From Peptococcaceae bacterium UBA5767 (GTDB lineage Bacteria > Bacillota > TC1 > UBA5767), in contig DIET01000042.1 in assembly GCA_002418765.1 (NCBI GenBank), positions 1-44,337 on the forward strand: a DNA stretch of 44,337 bases. Direction: 5' to 3'. Each line of letters starts with the position of its first letter. Position 1 is the stretch's first letter. The notes beneath the pieces are model-generated. The model was not told the DNA's origin, searched no databases, and saw only the letters and a program-made list of their open reading frames with translations. The position numbers and the translations under genes were made by a program. Below, piece after piece: positions 1 to 8,490 of the stretch.

Positions 1-2307
1 AGCAAGATCTGTTACGCTAATAACCACAGGACTAGATCCCGTAACATCAACGATTAACGTATCTGCATCGACATCCCACTCTGTACCAGAAACCAAGATG
101 GTGCTTCTTGAACTATTGTAAGCATCTTTGGCAAGAATCCAGTTATCAACATCAGGAGAGAGTCTGTCAAGATCAACAGTACTGCCATTGTCAACAATAA
201 TGTAAGCTGCGTCTTCTGTTTTGAAATCAAAGTCTCCGACTTCTTTTTCTGCATAACCATCTAGCGTTACATAGCCTACATAATCTTTAGAACCAACGAA
301 CCAGAAATCAGTAGCAACAGCATAATCATCGTCCGTACCTGTCAAATCAGAGGTAATGACCATGTAAGTGATATCATAATCATCATCACCATAGACCCAA
401 CCAGATACTTCTACATTACCAGCATCTTGCACATCAGCCCAAGTCCATAAAGATACATCATCAAGATCTTCAGCATAGAAGATCACAGTATCACTTACGG
501 CATAATACTTGGTGCCCATACCGGCTACAATTCTGTTGTAATCAACCGTATCATCCTCATCGAATTCACTGAATGGGTCGTAATCATATGACGAATACAA
601 CTCAAACTCATCAATCTCTCCATCATCATTCAGACCATATTCAACCAGTCTGCCTGCATAGACTCCTACAGAAGTAGAAGGTATCAAGTCTGAGTCAAAG
701 TAATATGTTGCCTCTTCGCCAGAAGCCAGGAACAGATCAATTCTGTACTCAGTGGTACCAAAGGCTGTGTTGTAAACAACATCGCCAATGGCAAGAGCTA
801 CCATGTCGGCAGTAGGATCAACATCACCAGCGATCGCATAAATGTCGCCATAGCCATCCAGGTAAAGGGTCACTTCTTCTTCAGAAAAGTCTTCAAATTC
901 ACCAGACCCAAAGGAATCTCCGTTATCCAGAGAGTAGTAAGCGCCTTCATAACCATCATAGTACTTGGTGCCATCCACTCTAATGTAGTCATCATTTAAA
1001 AATCTGTCGGCATCGCCAGTTACAGAATCTCTGACCACATAAAATGCATAGTCATCGGGATCAGCATTCCAGTAAAGTACATCATACTCTTCTAAGTCAG
1101 CCAAATCATCGATAGCACCCATAACAAGAATGTAATCATCTTCCACATCCACTGTTACGTCGTCTTCGTCACCGGCATAGAATTCAATGGTAACTTCATC
1201 GCCATCTACATCTACGTCAGAAACCAAGCCATTGTCCATTTCTGTGTAATCAACAAACTCGGCATAAATGACATAGTCATCTTTGTCCAGAATGAAGTTT
1301 ACAGTGGCAGGATAGAAATGCTCATCCCACTCCCAAGCTTCATAAACTGATTCATTCACAACGATAATGGCATCTTCATCGATATCATATTCTGTGTCGT
1401 CATCATCATCTACGTAGAAAGTGTCCATGCAGCAAGTGTCAAATTCAACAGCATCAGCTACTTCAACATCATCAGCATCAGAAGTTTTCACGGCAATGAT
1501 TTCATCATCACTGTTTAGATAGAATTCAGCAGGAATACCAACAAATGGTCTGATATCAAAGCCTTCAGCGACAGAATAAACATCACCGTCAATAGAGACT
1601 TCTCTGTCATCATCATCCAATGAAGAACCAACCATCATGTAAGCATCTTCTACTTGAGCCTTGGCCGTGCTGCCAGCAGCCAGTCCATCGATGAGCAGAG
1701 CGCCCAAAATGAATTCGCTTTCATCACTGCTCCAAGTTACTTTTTCAGTATTCAGAGCATTAACGGCAAACACAAACACGTCTCCTCTAAGAGCAGGAGC
1801 ACCAGACGAGAAGGTTACATCATCAGCAACACCAATGGTGGTGGCTTTCACAATGTAGTTCAGTGGCCATGTGCCAGGAAGTTCGCCTTTGCTATAGCCC
1901 AGTACGTTAAGCATCATCGTAAGAGCTTCAGCATAGGTAACATTGGCATTGGGTTTGAACGTTCCATCAGGATAACCAGCTACCCAGCCTTGCTGTGCAG
2001 CAAGATTGATGTATCCAGTGTACCAAGCGCCTGATTTAACATCAGAAAAGCTAGAAGGGATGTCTGCCAAAATAGAAGCCGCACTACCCATAGCTGCGAT
2101 TTCAGACAGAACAACCGTCATCTCTGCTCTGGTAATGGTTTTGTCCACACCAAGACTTCCATCCGGATAGCCTTCGATGACGCCAAGACTTTTGAGAGTC
2201 CAAGCAGCATCGTTTGCTTCAGACGAAAGAGCCAAAGCAGGTGTTACCGCACTGAAAAGAAAAATCAATGCAATAACGAGTGAAAGAATCTTGTTCGATT
2301 TTTTCAT
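1..2307 (-). CDS. S-layer protein with three SLH domains, acidic body (C-terminus beyond window)
   Basis: The reading frame is open from ATG 2307 to the first base of the window, 769 codons without a stop, so the C-terminus is missing. Residues 1-26 form a signal peptide (KK start, hydrophobic core, cleavage probably after PALA). Three SLH repeats follow at about 30-72 (GYPDGSLGVDKTITRAEM), 87-139 (GYPDGTFKPNANVTYAEA) and 147-185 (degenerate, ends ALRGDVFVFAVNAL). The remaining 580 or so residues are very rich in Asp, Glu, Tyr and Val, with many DDDD/DDY runs and few Lys or Arg. SLH domains normally bind pyruvylated secondary wall polymer, so this is exported and anchored at the cell surface. 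A strong Shine-Dalgarno (AAGGAGG) lies 9 bases before the ATG. Codons are biased to T-ending GCT, GAT and TCT, which fits high expression. The acidic part might bind calcium, but I see no clean Ca-binding motif. Confidence 0.9.
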   Translation of the reverse strand, partial: MKKSNKILSLVIALIFLFSAVTPALALSSEANDAAWTLKSLGVIEGYPDGSLGVDKTITRAEMTVVLSEIAAMGSAASILADIPSSFSDVKSGAWYTGYINLAAQQGWVAGYPDGTFKPNANVTYAEALTMMLNVLGYSKGELPGTWPLNYIVKATTIGVADDVTFSSGAPALRGDVFVFAVNALNTEKVTWSSDESEFILGALLIDGLAAGSTAKAQVEDAYMMVGSSLDDDDREVSIDGDVYSVAEGFDIRPFVGIPAEFYLNSDDEIIAVKTSDADDVEVADAVEFDTCCMDTFYVDDDDDTEYDIDEDAIIVVNESVYEAWEWDEHFYPATVNFILDKDDYVIYAEFVDYTEMDNGLVSDVDVDGDEVTIEFYAGDEDDVTVDVEDDYILVMGAIDDLADLEEYDVLYWNADPDDYAFYVVRDSVTGDADRFLNDDYIRVDGTKYYDGYEGAYYSLDNGDSFGSGEFEDFSEEEVTLYLDGYGDIYAIAGDVDPTADMVALAIGDVVYNTAFGTTEYRIDLFLASGEEATYYFDSDLIPSTSVGVYAGRLVEYGLNDDGEIDEFELYSSYDYDPFSEFDEDDTVDYNRIVAGMGTKYYAVSDTVIFYAEDLDDVSLWTWADVQDAGNVEVSGWVYGDDDYDITYMVITSDLTGTDDDYAVATDFWFVGSKDYVGYVTLDGYAEKEVGDFDFKTEDAAYIIVDNGSTVDLDRLSPDVDNWILAKDAYNSSRSTILVSGTEWDVDADTLIVDVTGSSPVVISVTDLA

Positions 2308-2371
2308 GTGTCTTTTTCCTCCTTAAAATTTTTAGATATAGCACTGAAACATCAGAACTACTCCAATATAA

Positions 2372-2400
2372 ATTATACCGTAAGCAAGCAACCTTTACAA
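2372..2400 (-). promoter_or_regulatory. sigma-A-like promoter of the S-layer gene
   Basis: On the minus strand TTGTAA (2400-2395) is followed after exactly 17 bp by TATAAT (2377-2372). The predicted transcript would have an untranslated leader of roughly 55-60 bases before ATG 2307. Confidence 0.6.
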
Positions 2401-2519
2401 TTCTCTATGTGAGAAACAGGTAAAGATTGCGGAAACATGATTCACTGCATAATACGACAAACCCTCTTCATAACTTGCAAAAAAAGAAAAGAAAAATGAG
2501 TTTTTTCTATAAGAGTCTC

Positions 2520-3269
2520 TTACGATATCGAATCCCTGGATTTGCTGGCAATCACTCGGAAGATAAAACGAGGCAAAACCAACAAACGACCCAAGCGAGA
2601 GGGCTGCACCAAAGCCCGGTACAGCCATTCCAGACGTAGAGACTGTATGCATTGAGGGGCCCTCTTTAACTCCCCAGAAAGCACATCCAACGATCCCCCC
2701 ACCCCAATGGCTACCAGTGGTGGCAAAAGAGGAAGATTCTTTTCTATCCAAAGCTCCTGCCTCGGCGCACCCAGGGCCACAAACAAAAGATCCGGTTTCG
2801 CCTTTCTAATGGCTTGCAGCAAAGACGGCTGTTCATCCTCCGTAATGTACCCATGACACGAGCCCACAATGGATAGGCCAGGATACGACGCCTTTAAGTT
2901 ATTCAGGGCCTTAACAAGAACAGTAGGCTTGGCGCCATAAAAAAACAGACGATAATCCCTCTGAGGCGAAAGAGCAAGCAACCGGGTCAACAGATCAATG
3001 CCCGTCACCCGCTCCTTAAGAGGCTGGCCCAGGTACCGAGCCGCCCAAACAACGCCCGTCCCATCCGGCGTCACCATATGAGACCGCAAAATCGCCTGCA
3101 TCAGCGCTACATCCGACTGCGCCTGATACAAAATCTCCGCATTCAAGGTATTGACCTGCCATGGCTTCTTGTCCTTGATGGCTTGGTGGATCCGATCAAC
3201 GACTTCGTCCATCGTTACATTATCGATCTGAACACCCAGCACCTGCACCCGATCCTGTCTGCTATCCAT
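2520..3269 (-). CDS. tagA: WecG/TagA/CpsF family glycosyltransferase
   Basis: A 249-residue protein of the usual length for the family of GT26 enzymes that transfer N-acetylmannosamine (or a related amino sugar) from UDP onto GlcNAc-diphospho-undecaprenol, the committed step in teichoic acid-like wall polymer synthesis. Family marks are the N-terminal VLGVQIDNVTMDEVVDRI, the HMVTPDGTGVVWAARYLG stretch around residue 65 with the conserved Asp, LFFYGAKP, and LLFVALGAPRQELWI near residue 160. It has no signal peptide and should act at the cytoplasmic membrane face. The ATG follows AGAGGTGA. It lies after the LCP ligase gene and next to the SLH protein, so its product is probably the wall polymer that anchors that protein. 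The true sugar specificity cannot be read from sequence. Confidence 0.88.
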   Translation of the reverse strand: MDSRQDRVQVLGVQIDNVTMDEVVDRIHQAIKDKKPWQVNTLNAEILYQAQSDVALMQAILRSHMVTPDGTGVVWAARYLGQPLKERVTGIDLLTRLLALSPQRDYRLFFYGAKPTVLVKALNNLKASYPGLSIVGSCHGYITEDEQPSLLQAIRKAKPDLLFVALGAPRQELWIEKNLPLLPPLVAIGVGGSLDVLSGELKRAPQCIQSLRLEWLYRALVQPSRLGRLLVLPRFIFRVIASKSRDSIS

Positions 3270-3315
3270 CTTTTCACCTCTGTTTTTTTCTGGTCATCCA
3301 TCTAAAAATACAACA

Positions 3316-3344
3316 ATGGAAAAGCTGAACAGCAGCTTTTCCAT
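3316..3344 (-). terminator. hairpin between LCP gene and tagA, possible terminator
   Basis: A perfect 12-bp stem (3316-3327 pairs with 3333-3344) with a 5-base loop. Read on the minus strand it is followed by TTGTTGTATTTTT, a loose U-rich tract. It sits 38 bases after the LCP stop and 47 bases before tagA, so it could reduce read-through into tagA. Confidence 0.5.
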
Positions 3345-3381
3345 CTCCAATCACCCAAACATCTACCAAGTCGTAACATTT

Positions 3382-4362
3382 TTACGGTTCTACCAGTTCT
3401 TCAACTGGTGCTTGCATTGGTAAGGAAGGATTCAAAAACAGATCCACCAACTCTTTCGTCTGCTCCTCATCCGCAATGATGTACCACAGCCCATCTACCT
3501 TTTTCGATTCGCCAGGTACCGTCGCCACCTCAATGCTGTCCACATCAAGATCCAACATAGCCCCCGCAATATAAAGCATCTGAGCCCCATTCAAATTGGT
3601 TGTGGTCATCTCCGTCCCCGCCGCCACCAACTTGGTGGCCGTCCAGAGATTCTTGGTAGAAAGCGCCTTCTTGGCCAACTCCTTCAAAAAAATCTGTTGC
3701 CTTGCTATGCGCACCAAATCCCCGCCATCCGAACGATAACGCACAAACTGTAGCGCTTTAGCCCCGTCCAAAAGCTGCACCCCCGGATACAGGTCAATGT
3801 CCTCAGCAGGATAATACATGCGCACCGGCACCTCAAGCTCAATGCCGCCGACTGCATCCACCACATCCTTAAACCCAGAAAAATCCACCTCTACATAATG
3901 CTCGACATCCAAACCCAAAAACGCATTGATGGTCTCCATCACCAGCGATGGCCCACCATAAGAATGAGCATGGGTAAACTTCTCATAAGCATAACCGGGA
4001 ATCTGCACCCTGGTATCCCTGGGAATAGACAAAAGCTTCACCGAAGGAATATTCATATCCAAAAAGACCACCATCATGGTATCCGATCGAGAACCATTGA
4101 CCTCACCTCGTGAATCCACACCCAGCACCAGCAATTCCAACTGGTTGTCTTCAAACAAAAACTTCGGCTCATCCGTCGGCAAAAATCCTTCCGTGACGGA
4201 TGGATTCTCCGGATCGCTGATCCGATCCAGCAATCCGATCTCTTTGGCAATCAGATAACCACCTGTCAATACAATCAATAACGTGACCAGCACCAGCGCA
4301 GCCGCCAGCCAGTGTAACTTCGTCCATTCATTCTTCCTTATTCGTAGCTTAACCTTCATCAT
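3382..4362 (-). CDS. LytR-CpsA-Psr (LCP) family cell wall polymer ligase
   Basis: A 326-residue membrane protein. A short basic cytoplasmic tail is followed by one membrane segment at about residues 18-40 and an extracellular LCP domain. Conserved LCP features are VLGVDSRG near residue 81, RSDTMMVVFLD, KLLSIPRDTRVQIPG, AVGGIELEVP and the RIARQQIFLKEL helix carrying the catalytic-site arginines. LCP enzymes move undecaprenyl-linked glycopolymers (wall teichoic acid, capsule or secondary wall polymer) onto peptidoglycan. Two ATG codons lie in tandem (4362 and 4359); the second is better spaced from the AAAGGA ribosome binding site. The gene follows mreB and precedes tagA on the same strand, so polymer synthesis and attachment are encoded together. 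Confidence 0.9.
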   Translation of the reverse strand: MMKVKLRIRKNEWTKLHWLAAALVLVTLLIVLTGGYLIAKEIGLLDRISDPENPSVTEGFLPTDEPKFLFEDNQLELLVLGVDSRGEVNGSRSDTMMVVFLDMNIPSVKLLSIPRDTRVQIPGYAYEKFTHAHSYGGPSLVMETINAFLGLDVEHYVEVDFSGFKDVVDAVGGIELEVPVRMYYPAEDIDLYPGVQLLDGAKALQFVRYRSDGGDLVRIARQQIFLKELAKKALSTKNLWTATKLVAAGTEMTTTNLNGAQMLYIAGAMLDLDVDSIEVATVPGESKKVDGLWYIIADEEQTKELVDLFLNPSLPMQAPVEELVEP

Positions 4363-4486
4363 GATCCTTTCGAGTCAATGTACTCTGTTGTGTCTTGTAT
4401 AGACGAAAACCAGGCAAAAGAGTTCCCTCCCTGCCCAAAAAATATTCCTGATACGATAAGACCGAACGATGCGCCTAGGACTCACC

Positions 4487-5515
4487 CTAATACACACGCC
4501 TGGTTTTGGCTTCCTTACCAAAACTATCCATCATGCCAAGCGCCATCCCTGTTCCAATCGCCACACAACTGATGGTATCCTCGGCTACAAAAAAAGCCAC
4601 ATTCATCTCCTTGGTCAACCGAACATCCAGCCCTGTCAGCAAGGATCCGCCACCCGTCATGATAATGCTCTTATCAATGATATCCGCCACAAGCTCCGGG
4701 GGCGTCTTCTCAAAGACCTCTTTGACGGCCACCACAATCGCTTGCACCGAATCCTTCAATGCTTCAAAAATCATCCTGGAATCCACTTCCACGATCTTCG
4801 GCAGTCCCGTGACCAAATCACGGCCCCGCACCTCAGCAAACGTCACCTCATCATCAGCTGGCCTGTAAGCCATGCCAATAGCAATCTTCAGTGCTTCCGC
4901 TGTACTCTCGCCAATCAAGAGGTTGTGTTCACGCCGCATGTAGCGCACGATGGCCTCATCAAAGCGATCACCACCCAAACGCAGTGACGTCGAATACACC
5001 GTACCACCCATAGACAGCACCGCAATATCCGTCGTTCCACCACCAATATCCACCACCATGTTCCCCTCAGGCTTAGAAATATCAATACCAGCCCCGATGG
5101 CCGCAGCCAAGGGTTCTTCAATTAGATAGGCTTCTCTGGCTCCCGCCTGAATGGCCGCATCCTTCACCGCCCGTTCTTCCACGCCCGTCACGCCCGAGGG
5201 AATACAGACCATCACCCGGTGTTTAAAAAAACGTCGTTTGCCGCACGCTTTTTGTAAAAAATGGCGAAGCATCCGCTCCGTCGTATCAAAATCAGCAATC
5301 ACGCCCTCACGAAGAGGGCGCACCGTAAAAATATTTTCCGGAGTTCTGCCAAGCATGCGTTTGGCCTCTTTGCCGATAGCCACAATCTCATTGGTATTCT
5401 TATCGATGGCCACCACCGAAGGCTCCTGCAGCACAATCCCCTTGTTCTTGATGTACACCAGCACCGTAGCCGTACCCAAATCTATGCCAATATTCTGTCC
5501 GAAACCAAAGAACAT
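4487..5515 (-). CDS. mreB: MreB/Mbl-type rod shape-determining actin homologue
   Basis: A 342-residue protein of normal MreB length. The actin-fold nucleotide motifs are visible: IGIDLGTATVLVYIKNKGIV at residues 9-28 (phosphate 1), VVDIGGGTTDIAVLSMGG near 155 (phosphate 2) and IIMTGGGSLLTGLD near 285 (adenosine). MreB polymers under the membrane guide lateral wall synthesis. It starts 12 bases after the murA stop with GGGAGG as ribosome binding site, so it is almost certainly co-transcribed with murA. The paralogue type (MreB, Mbl or MreBH) cannot be fixed; the usual partners mreC and mreD are not in this window, which favours a stand-alone Mbl/MreB-like copy. Confidence 0.93.
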   Translation of the reverse strand: MFFGFGQNIGIDLGTATVLVYIKNKGIVLQEPSVVAIDKNTNEIVAIGKEAKRMLGRTPENIFTVRPLREGVIADFDTTERMLRHFLQKACGKRRFFKHRVMVCIPSGVTGVEERAVKDAAIQAGAREAYLIEEPLAAAIGAGIDISKPEGNMVVDIGGGTTDIAVLSMGGTVYSTSLRLGGDRFDEAIVRYMRREHNLLIGESTAEALKIAIGMAYRPADDEVTFAEVRGRDLVTGLPKIVEVDSRMIFEALKDSVQAIVVAVKEVFEKTPPELVADIIDKSIIMTGGGSLLTGLDVRLTKEMNVAFFVAEDTISCVAIGTGMALGMMDSFGKEAKTRRVY

Positions 5516-5527
5516 TCTTGTTCCTCC

Positions 5528-6811
5528 CTAGGCCGTGCGTTCCGCACCGGCATCATCGTTTGTTTCCACGATGCGTATGTCTGCTCCCACGCTGCTCAAC
5601 TTCTCCACCATGTTATCGTATCCACGCCTGATGTGCTTGATCTCCTTAATTTCTGTCGTTCCGTCCGCCATCAACCCGGCAATCACCAGCGCCGCGCCAG
5701 CCCTGAGATCCGTCGCCTTCACAACCGCACCCGTGATGCGTTCCGCCTGCTGCACTATGGCCGTATGACCCTCAGTGGTAATATTGGCCCCCATCTTCTT
5801 CAGCTCATCCACGTGCATGAACCGATTCTCAAACACCGTTTCAGAAATCACACTCGTTCCTTTGGCCCGCATCAAAAGCGCCATCATCTGCGCCTGCATG
5901 TCCGTCGGGAATCCAGGATAGGGCATGGTCTTGATGTCCACAGGAAGCAAAACGCCATCTGATTTGATGCGCACGCCATCAGCCTCCTCTTCCACCACGA
6001 CTCCCGCTTCACGAAGCTTGGCCACCACAGGCTTTAGGTGGTCGATAATAACATTTTCGATCAAGACCTCGCCTCCTGCCGCCGCAGCTGCAGCCATATA
6101 CGTACCCGCCTCAATCCGGTCAGGAATAACCACGTGATTGCAACCAATCAGCTCGCTGACACCCATGATTTTGATAATATTGGTTCCGGCACCCGATACC
6201 CTGGCACCCATATTGTTCAGGAAGTTGGCCAGATCCACAATCTCCGGCTCCTCCGCCACGTTCTCCAAAATAGTCTGGCCCTCCGCCATGCTGGCGGCCA
6301 TCATCAAATTCTCCGTGGCCCCCACACTGGGAAAGTCCAAATAGATCCTGGCTCCAGTCAACTGCTTGGCGGCCGCCGAAATAGACCCATGCTCCAAAAT
6401 AATCTCCGCCCCCAAAGCGGCAAACCCTTTCAAATGCAAATCCACCGGTCTGGAACCGATAGCACAGCCTCCCGGAAGAAGCATCTTCACCTGCCCATAC
6501 CGGGCCAAAAGGGGTCCCATCAATAAAAAACTGGCCCGCATATCGCCAGCATTCTCACTGGTGGCTTCTGAGGTATGCACCAGATTGGTGTTGATGATCA
6601 GACTCTTCTTCTTGCGTTCCACCTTCGCCCCGATCGACGAAAGCATATCACACAACGTATTCACATCCGCCAGATAAGGCACCTCATGAATTTGCGAACT
6701 CCCTTTGGCCAAAAGAGTAGCCGCTATAATAGGCAGGACCGCATTCTTGGCCCCCTCAATACCAATCTTACCGTATAGCTTTTTACCACCACAAATCACG
6801 ATACGCTCCAA
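5528..6811 (-). CDS. murA: UDP-N-acetylglucosamine 1-carboxyvinyltransferase
   Basis: A 427-residue enzyme of the EPSP synthase fold that transfers enolpyruvate from PEP to UDP-GlcNAc, the first committed step of peptidoglycan synthesis in the cytoplasm. The catalytic cysteine loop is present (LLPGGCAIGSRPVDLHLKG, near residue 117), as are GGKKLYGKIGIEGAKNAVLP at the N-terminus and YPGFPTDMQAQMMAL near 300. The cysteine predicts fosfomycin sensitivity. The start is a TTG at 6811 with GGGAGG six bases upstream; no ATG fits as well. Low-GC Gram-positives often carry two murA paralogues and this could be either. It heads the group murA, mreB, LCP, tagA. Confidence 0.95.
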   Translation of the reverse strand: MERIVICGGKKLYGKIGIEGAKNAVLPIIAATLLAKGSSQIHEVPYLADVNTLCDMLSSIGAKVERKKKSLIINTNLVHTSEATSENAGDMRASFLLMGPLLARYGQVKMLLPGGCAIGSRPVDLHLKGFAALGAEIILEHGSISAAAKQLTGARIYLDFPSVGATENLMMAASMAEGQTILENVAEEPEIVDLANFLNNMGARVSGAGTNIIKIMGVSELIGCNHVVIPDRIEAGTYMAAAAAAGGEVLIENVIIDHLKPVVAKLREAGVVVEEEADGVRIKSDGVLLPVDIKTMPYPGFPTDMQAQMMALLMRAKGTSVISETVFENRFMHVDELKKMGANITTEGHTAIVQQAERITGAVVKATDLRAGAALVIAGLMADGTTEIKEIKHIRRGYDNMVEKLSSVGADIRIVETNDDAGAERTA

Positions 6812-6970
6812 AACGACCTCCCATAAGCTCTATATTAACCAGCATAACCAGTATGTAAGCATTATTCCCTATATAGTATATAACAAAAACCCGGTCTATT
6901 CCATGGTCAAAATAGGAAAACCTTCTGCAGGGAAAAAAGAAGCATCCTCCGGATTTATTTTTATGAACAG

Positions 6971-7006
6971 CACAAACAAGGGAGCGTATAGCATCCCTTG
7001 TTTGTG
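6971..7006. repeat. perfect 13-bp inverted repeat downstream of argH
   Basis: 6971-6983 pairs perfectly with 6994-7006 around a 10-base loop. It lies 41 bases after the argH stop, in the 236-bp gap before murA. Neither strand has a clear U-tract after the stem, so it is an imperfect terminator candidate or an mRNA 3'-end stabiliser. No convincing promoter with standard spacing was found for murA in the rest of this gap. Confidence 0.6.
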
Positions 7007-7047
7007 TCTACCTTCTCTATCTTCTTTCTGCAAAAGCGAACGTTCTA

Positions 7048-8433
7048 TCAGGAACGCACCTTGGTTAGCCAAGTCCGACCCTCATCAATATGCGCCGCCA
7101 CCGTCTCGGGGGCCGGCCCCCCAATCAGATCTCTCTTCTCCACACACTCATACAGATCAATCGCCTCATAGATATCCTCTTCAAAAACAGACGAATGCGC
7201 CTGAAACTCCTCCAGCGAAAGATCCTCCAAGGAGCGCTTCTTCTCTAAGCAATCATACACCAGCTTGCCGACAATGCTGTGGGCCTCACGAAATGGCACC
7301 TGCTTTTTGGCCAAATAATCCGCCACATCCGTCGCATTGGTGAACCCCCCTCGAGCACCCTGCGCCATGGCCTCTTTGTTGACCCGCATCGAGCCAAGCA
7401 TCGGAGCCAAGGTAAGCAATGACTTCTTCACCGTATCCACCGTATCAAAAAGAGCCTCTTTGTCTTCTTGCATATCCTTGTTGTAAGCCAAAGGCAACGA
7501 TTTCAGCATAGATAAAGACCCCATGAGATGTCCATACACCCGTCCGGTCTTGCCACGAATCAATTCTGCCACATCCGGATTCTTCTTCTGGGGCATGATG
7601 GACGATCCCGTAGAGTAAGCATCATCCAGGGTGATGAAATGAAATTCATCGCTGGACCACAAGACAATCTCCTCACACAACCTGGAAAAATGCATCATCA
7701 TGATACTGGCCGCCGCTTCAAACTCCACCAAATAATCCCGGTCCGATACCCCGTCAAGCGAATTGCGGGTCACCTCACGAAACCCCAGTTCCTCACGGAC
7801 CATCTCTCTGTCCAGTGGAAAGGTGGTTCCCGCCAGGGCTCCGGACCCAAGCGGCATCACATCCGCCCGGTACAGAGCATCTTTGTATCGTTCATAATCA
7901 CGTTTGAACATCTCAAAATAGGCCATCAGGTGATGCGCCAAGGTAATGGGCTGGGCTTTTTGCAGATGCGTATACCCAGGCATCACCGTTTCCAAATTCT
8001 CTTCCGCCAAATTGAGAATGGTCTTTTGCAGGTCCAAAAGAAGATGCATGATGTTGACCAGCTCCTCTCGAATAAAGAGCTTGGTATCCAAAGCCACCTG
8101 ATCATTACGACTCCTTCCGGTGTGTAACTTCTTACCTACGGCACCCACTTTCTCTGTCAATAGAAGCTCTACATTCATATGAATATCTTCTGCATCCACC
8201 TCAAATTGCACGTGCCCTTCATCCATATCGCGCAAAAGCCCCTGTAAACCGTCGATCAGAACTGTAGCTTCCTCTACCGATATGATGCCAGTTTTCCCGA
8301 GCATCCTGGCGTGCGCCACTGAACCCCGAATATCCTGGGTGAAAAGCCGCGCATCAAAAGATATCGACGAATGAAAATCTTCTACCAGACGGTCTGTCTC
8401 TTTCTGAAAACGCCCACCCCACAGTTTAGACAT
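7048..8433 (-). CDS. argH: argininosuccinate lyase
   Basis: Splits argininosuccinate into arginine and fumarate, the last step of arginine synthesis. With the start at ATG 8433 it is 461 residues, normal for the family, beginning MSKLWGGRFQKETD. The fumarase-superfamily signature GSSIMPQKKNPD is present near residue 278 and TGRSRNDQVALD near residue 110. The frame is open further upstream to 8487, but those 18 residues are encoded by a terminator hairpin and the start at 8433 has GGGAGG seven bases before it. It is the last gene of the arg cluster, separated from argG by that hairpin. Confidence 0.96.
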   Translation of the reverse strand: MSKLWGGRFQKETDRLVEDFHSSISFDARLFTQDIRGSVAHARMLGKTGIISVEEATVLIDGLQGLLRDMDEGHVQFEVDAEDIHMNVELLLTEKVGAVGKKLHTGRSRNDQVALDTKLFIREELVNIMHLLLDLQKTILNLAEENLETVMPGYTHLQKAQPITLAHHLMAYFEMFKRDYERYKDALYRADVMPLGSGALAGTTFPLDREMVREELGFREVTRNSLDGVSDRDYLVEFEAAASIMMMHFSRLCEEIVLWSSDEFHFITLDDAYSTGSSIMPQKKNPDVAELIRGKTGRVYGHLMGSLSMLKSLPLAYNKDMQEDKEALFDTVDTVKKSLLTLAPMLGSMRVNKEAMAQGARGGFTNATDVADYLAKKQVPFREAHSIVGKLVYDCLEKKRSLEDLSLEEFQAHSSVFEEDIYEAIDLYECVEKRDLIGGPAPETVAAHIDEGRTWLTKVRS

Positions 8434-8448
8434 ACTACCTCCCTTTGG

Positions 8449-8478
8449 GACAAAAAGCCCCGGTCGGGGCTTTTTGTC
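8449..8478 (-). terminator. strong terminator hairpin between argG and argH
   Basis: A perfect 13-bp stem (8449-8461 with 8466-8478) with a 4-base loop: GC-rich centre flanked by five A and five T, a typical intrinsic terminator that would work on either strand. It starts 12 bases after the argG stop and ends 15 bases before the argH ATG, leaving room for the argH ribosome binding site but not for a promoter. Confidence 0.85.
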
Positions 8479-8490
8479 ATGGTTCAACTC

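Noticed and set aside
1654..2034. Plus-strand frame of 126 codons opposite the S-layer gene
   Set aside because: Antisense shadow of a strongly codon-biased gene, with no start signal.
8434..8487. N-terminal extension of argH
   Set aside because: These codons are made of the terminator hairpin and the ribosome binding site; family members start at MSKLWGGRF.
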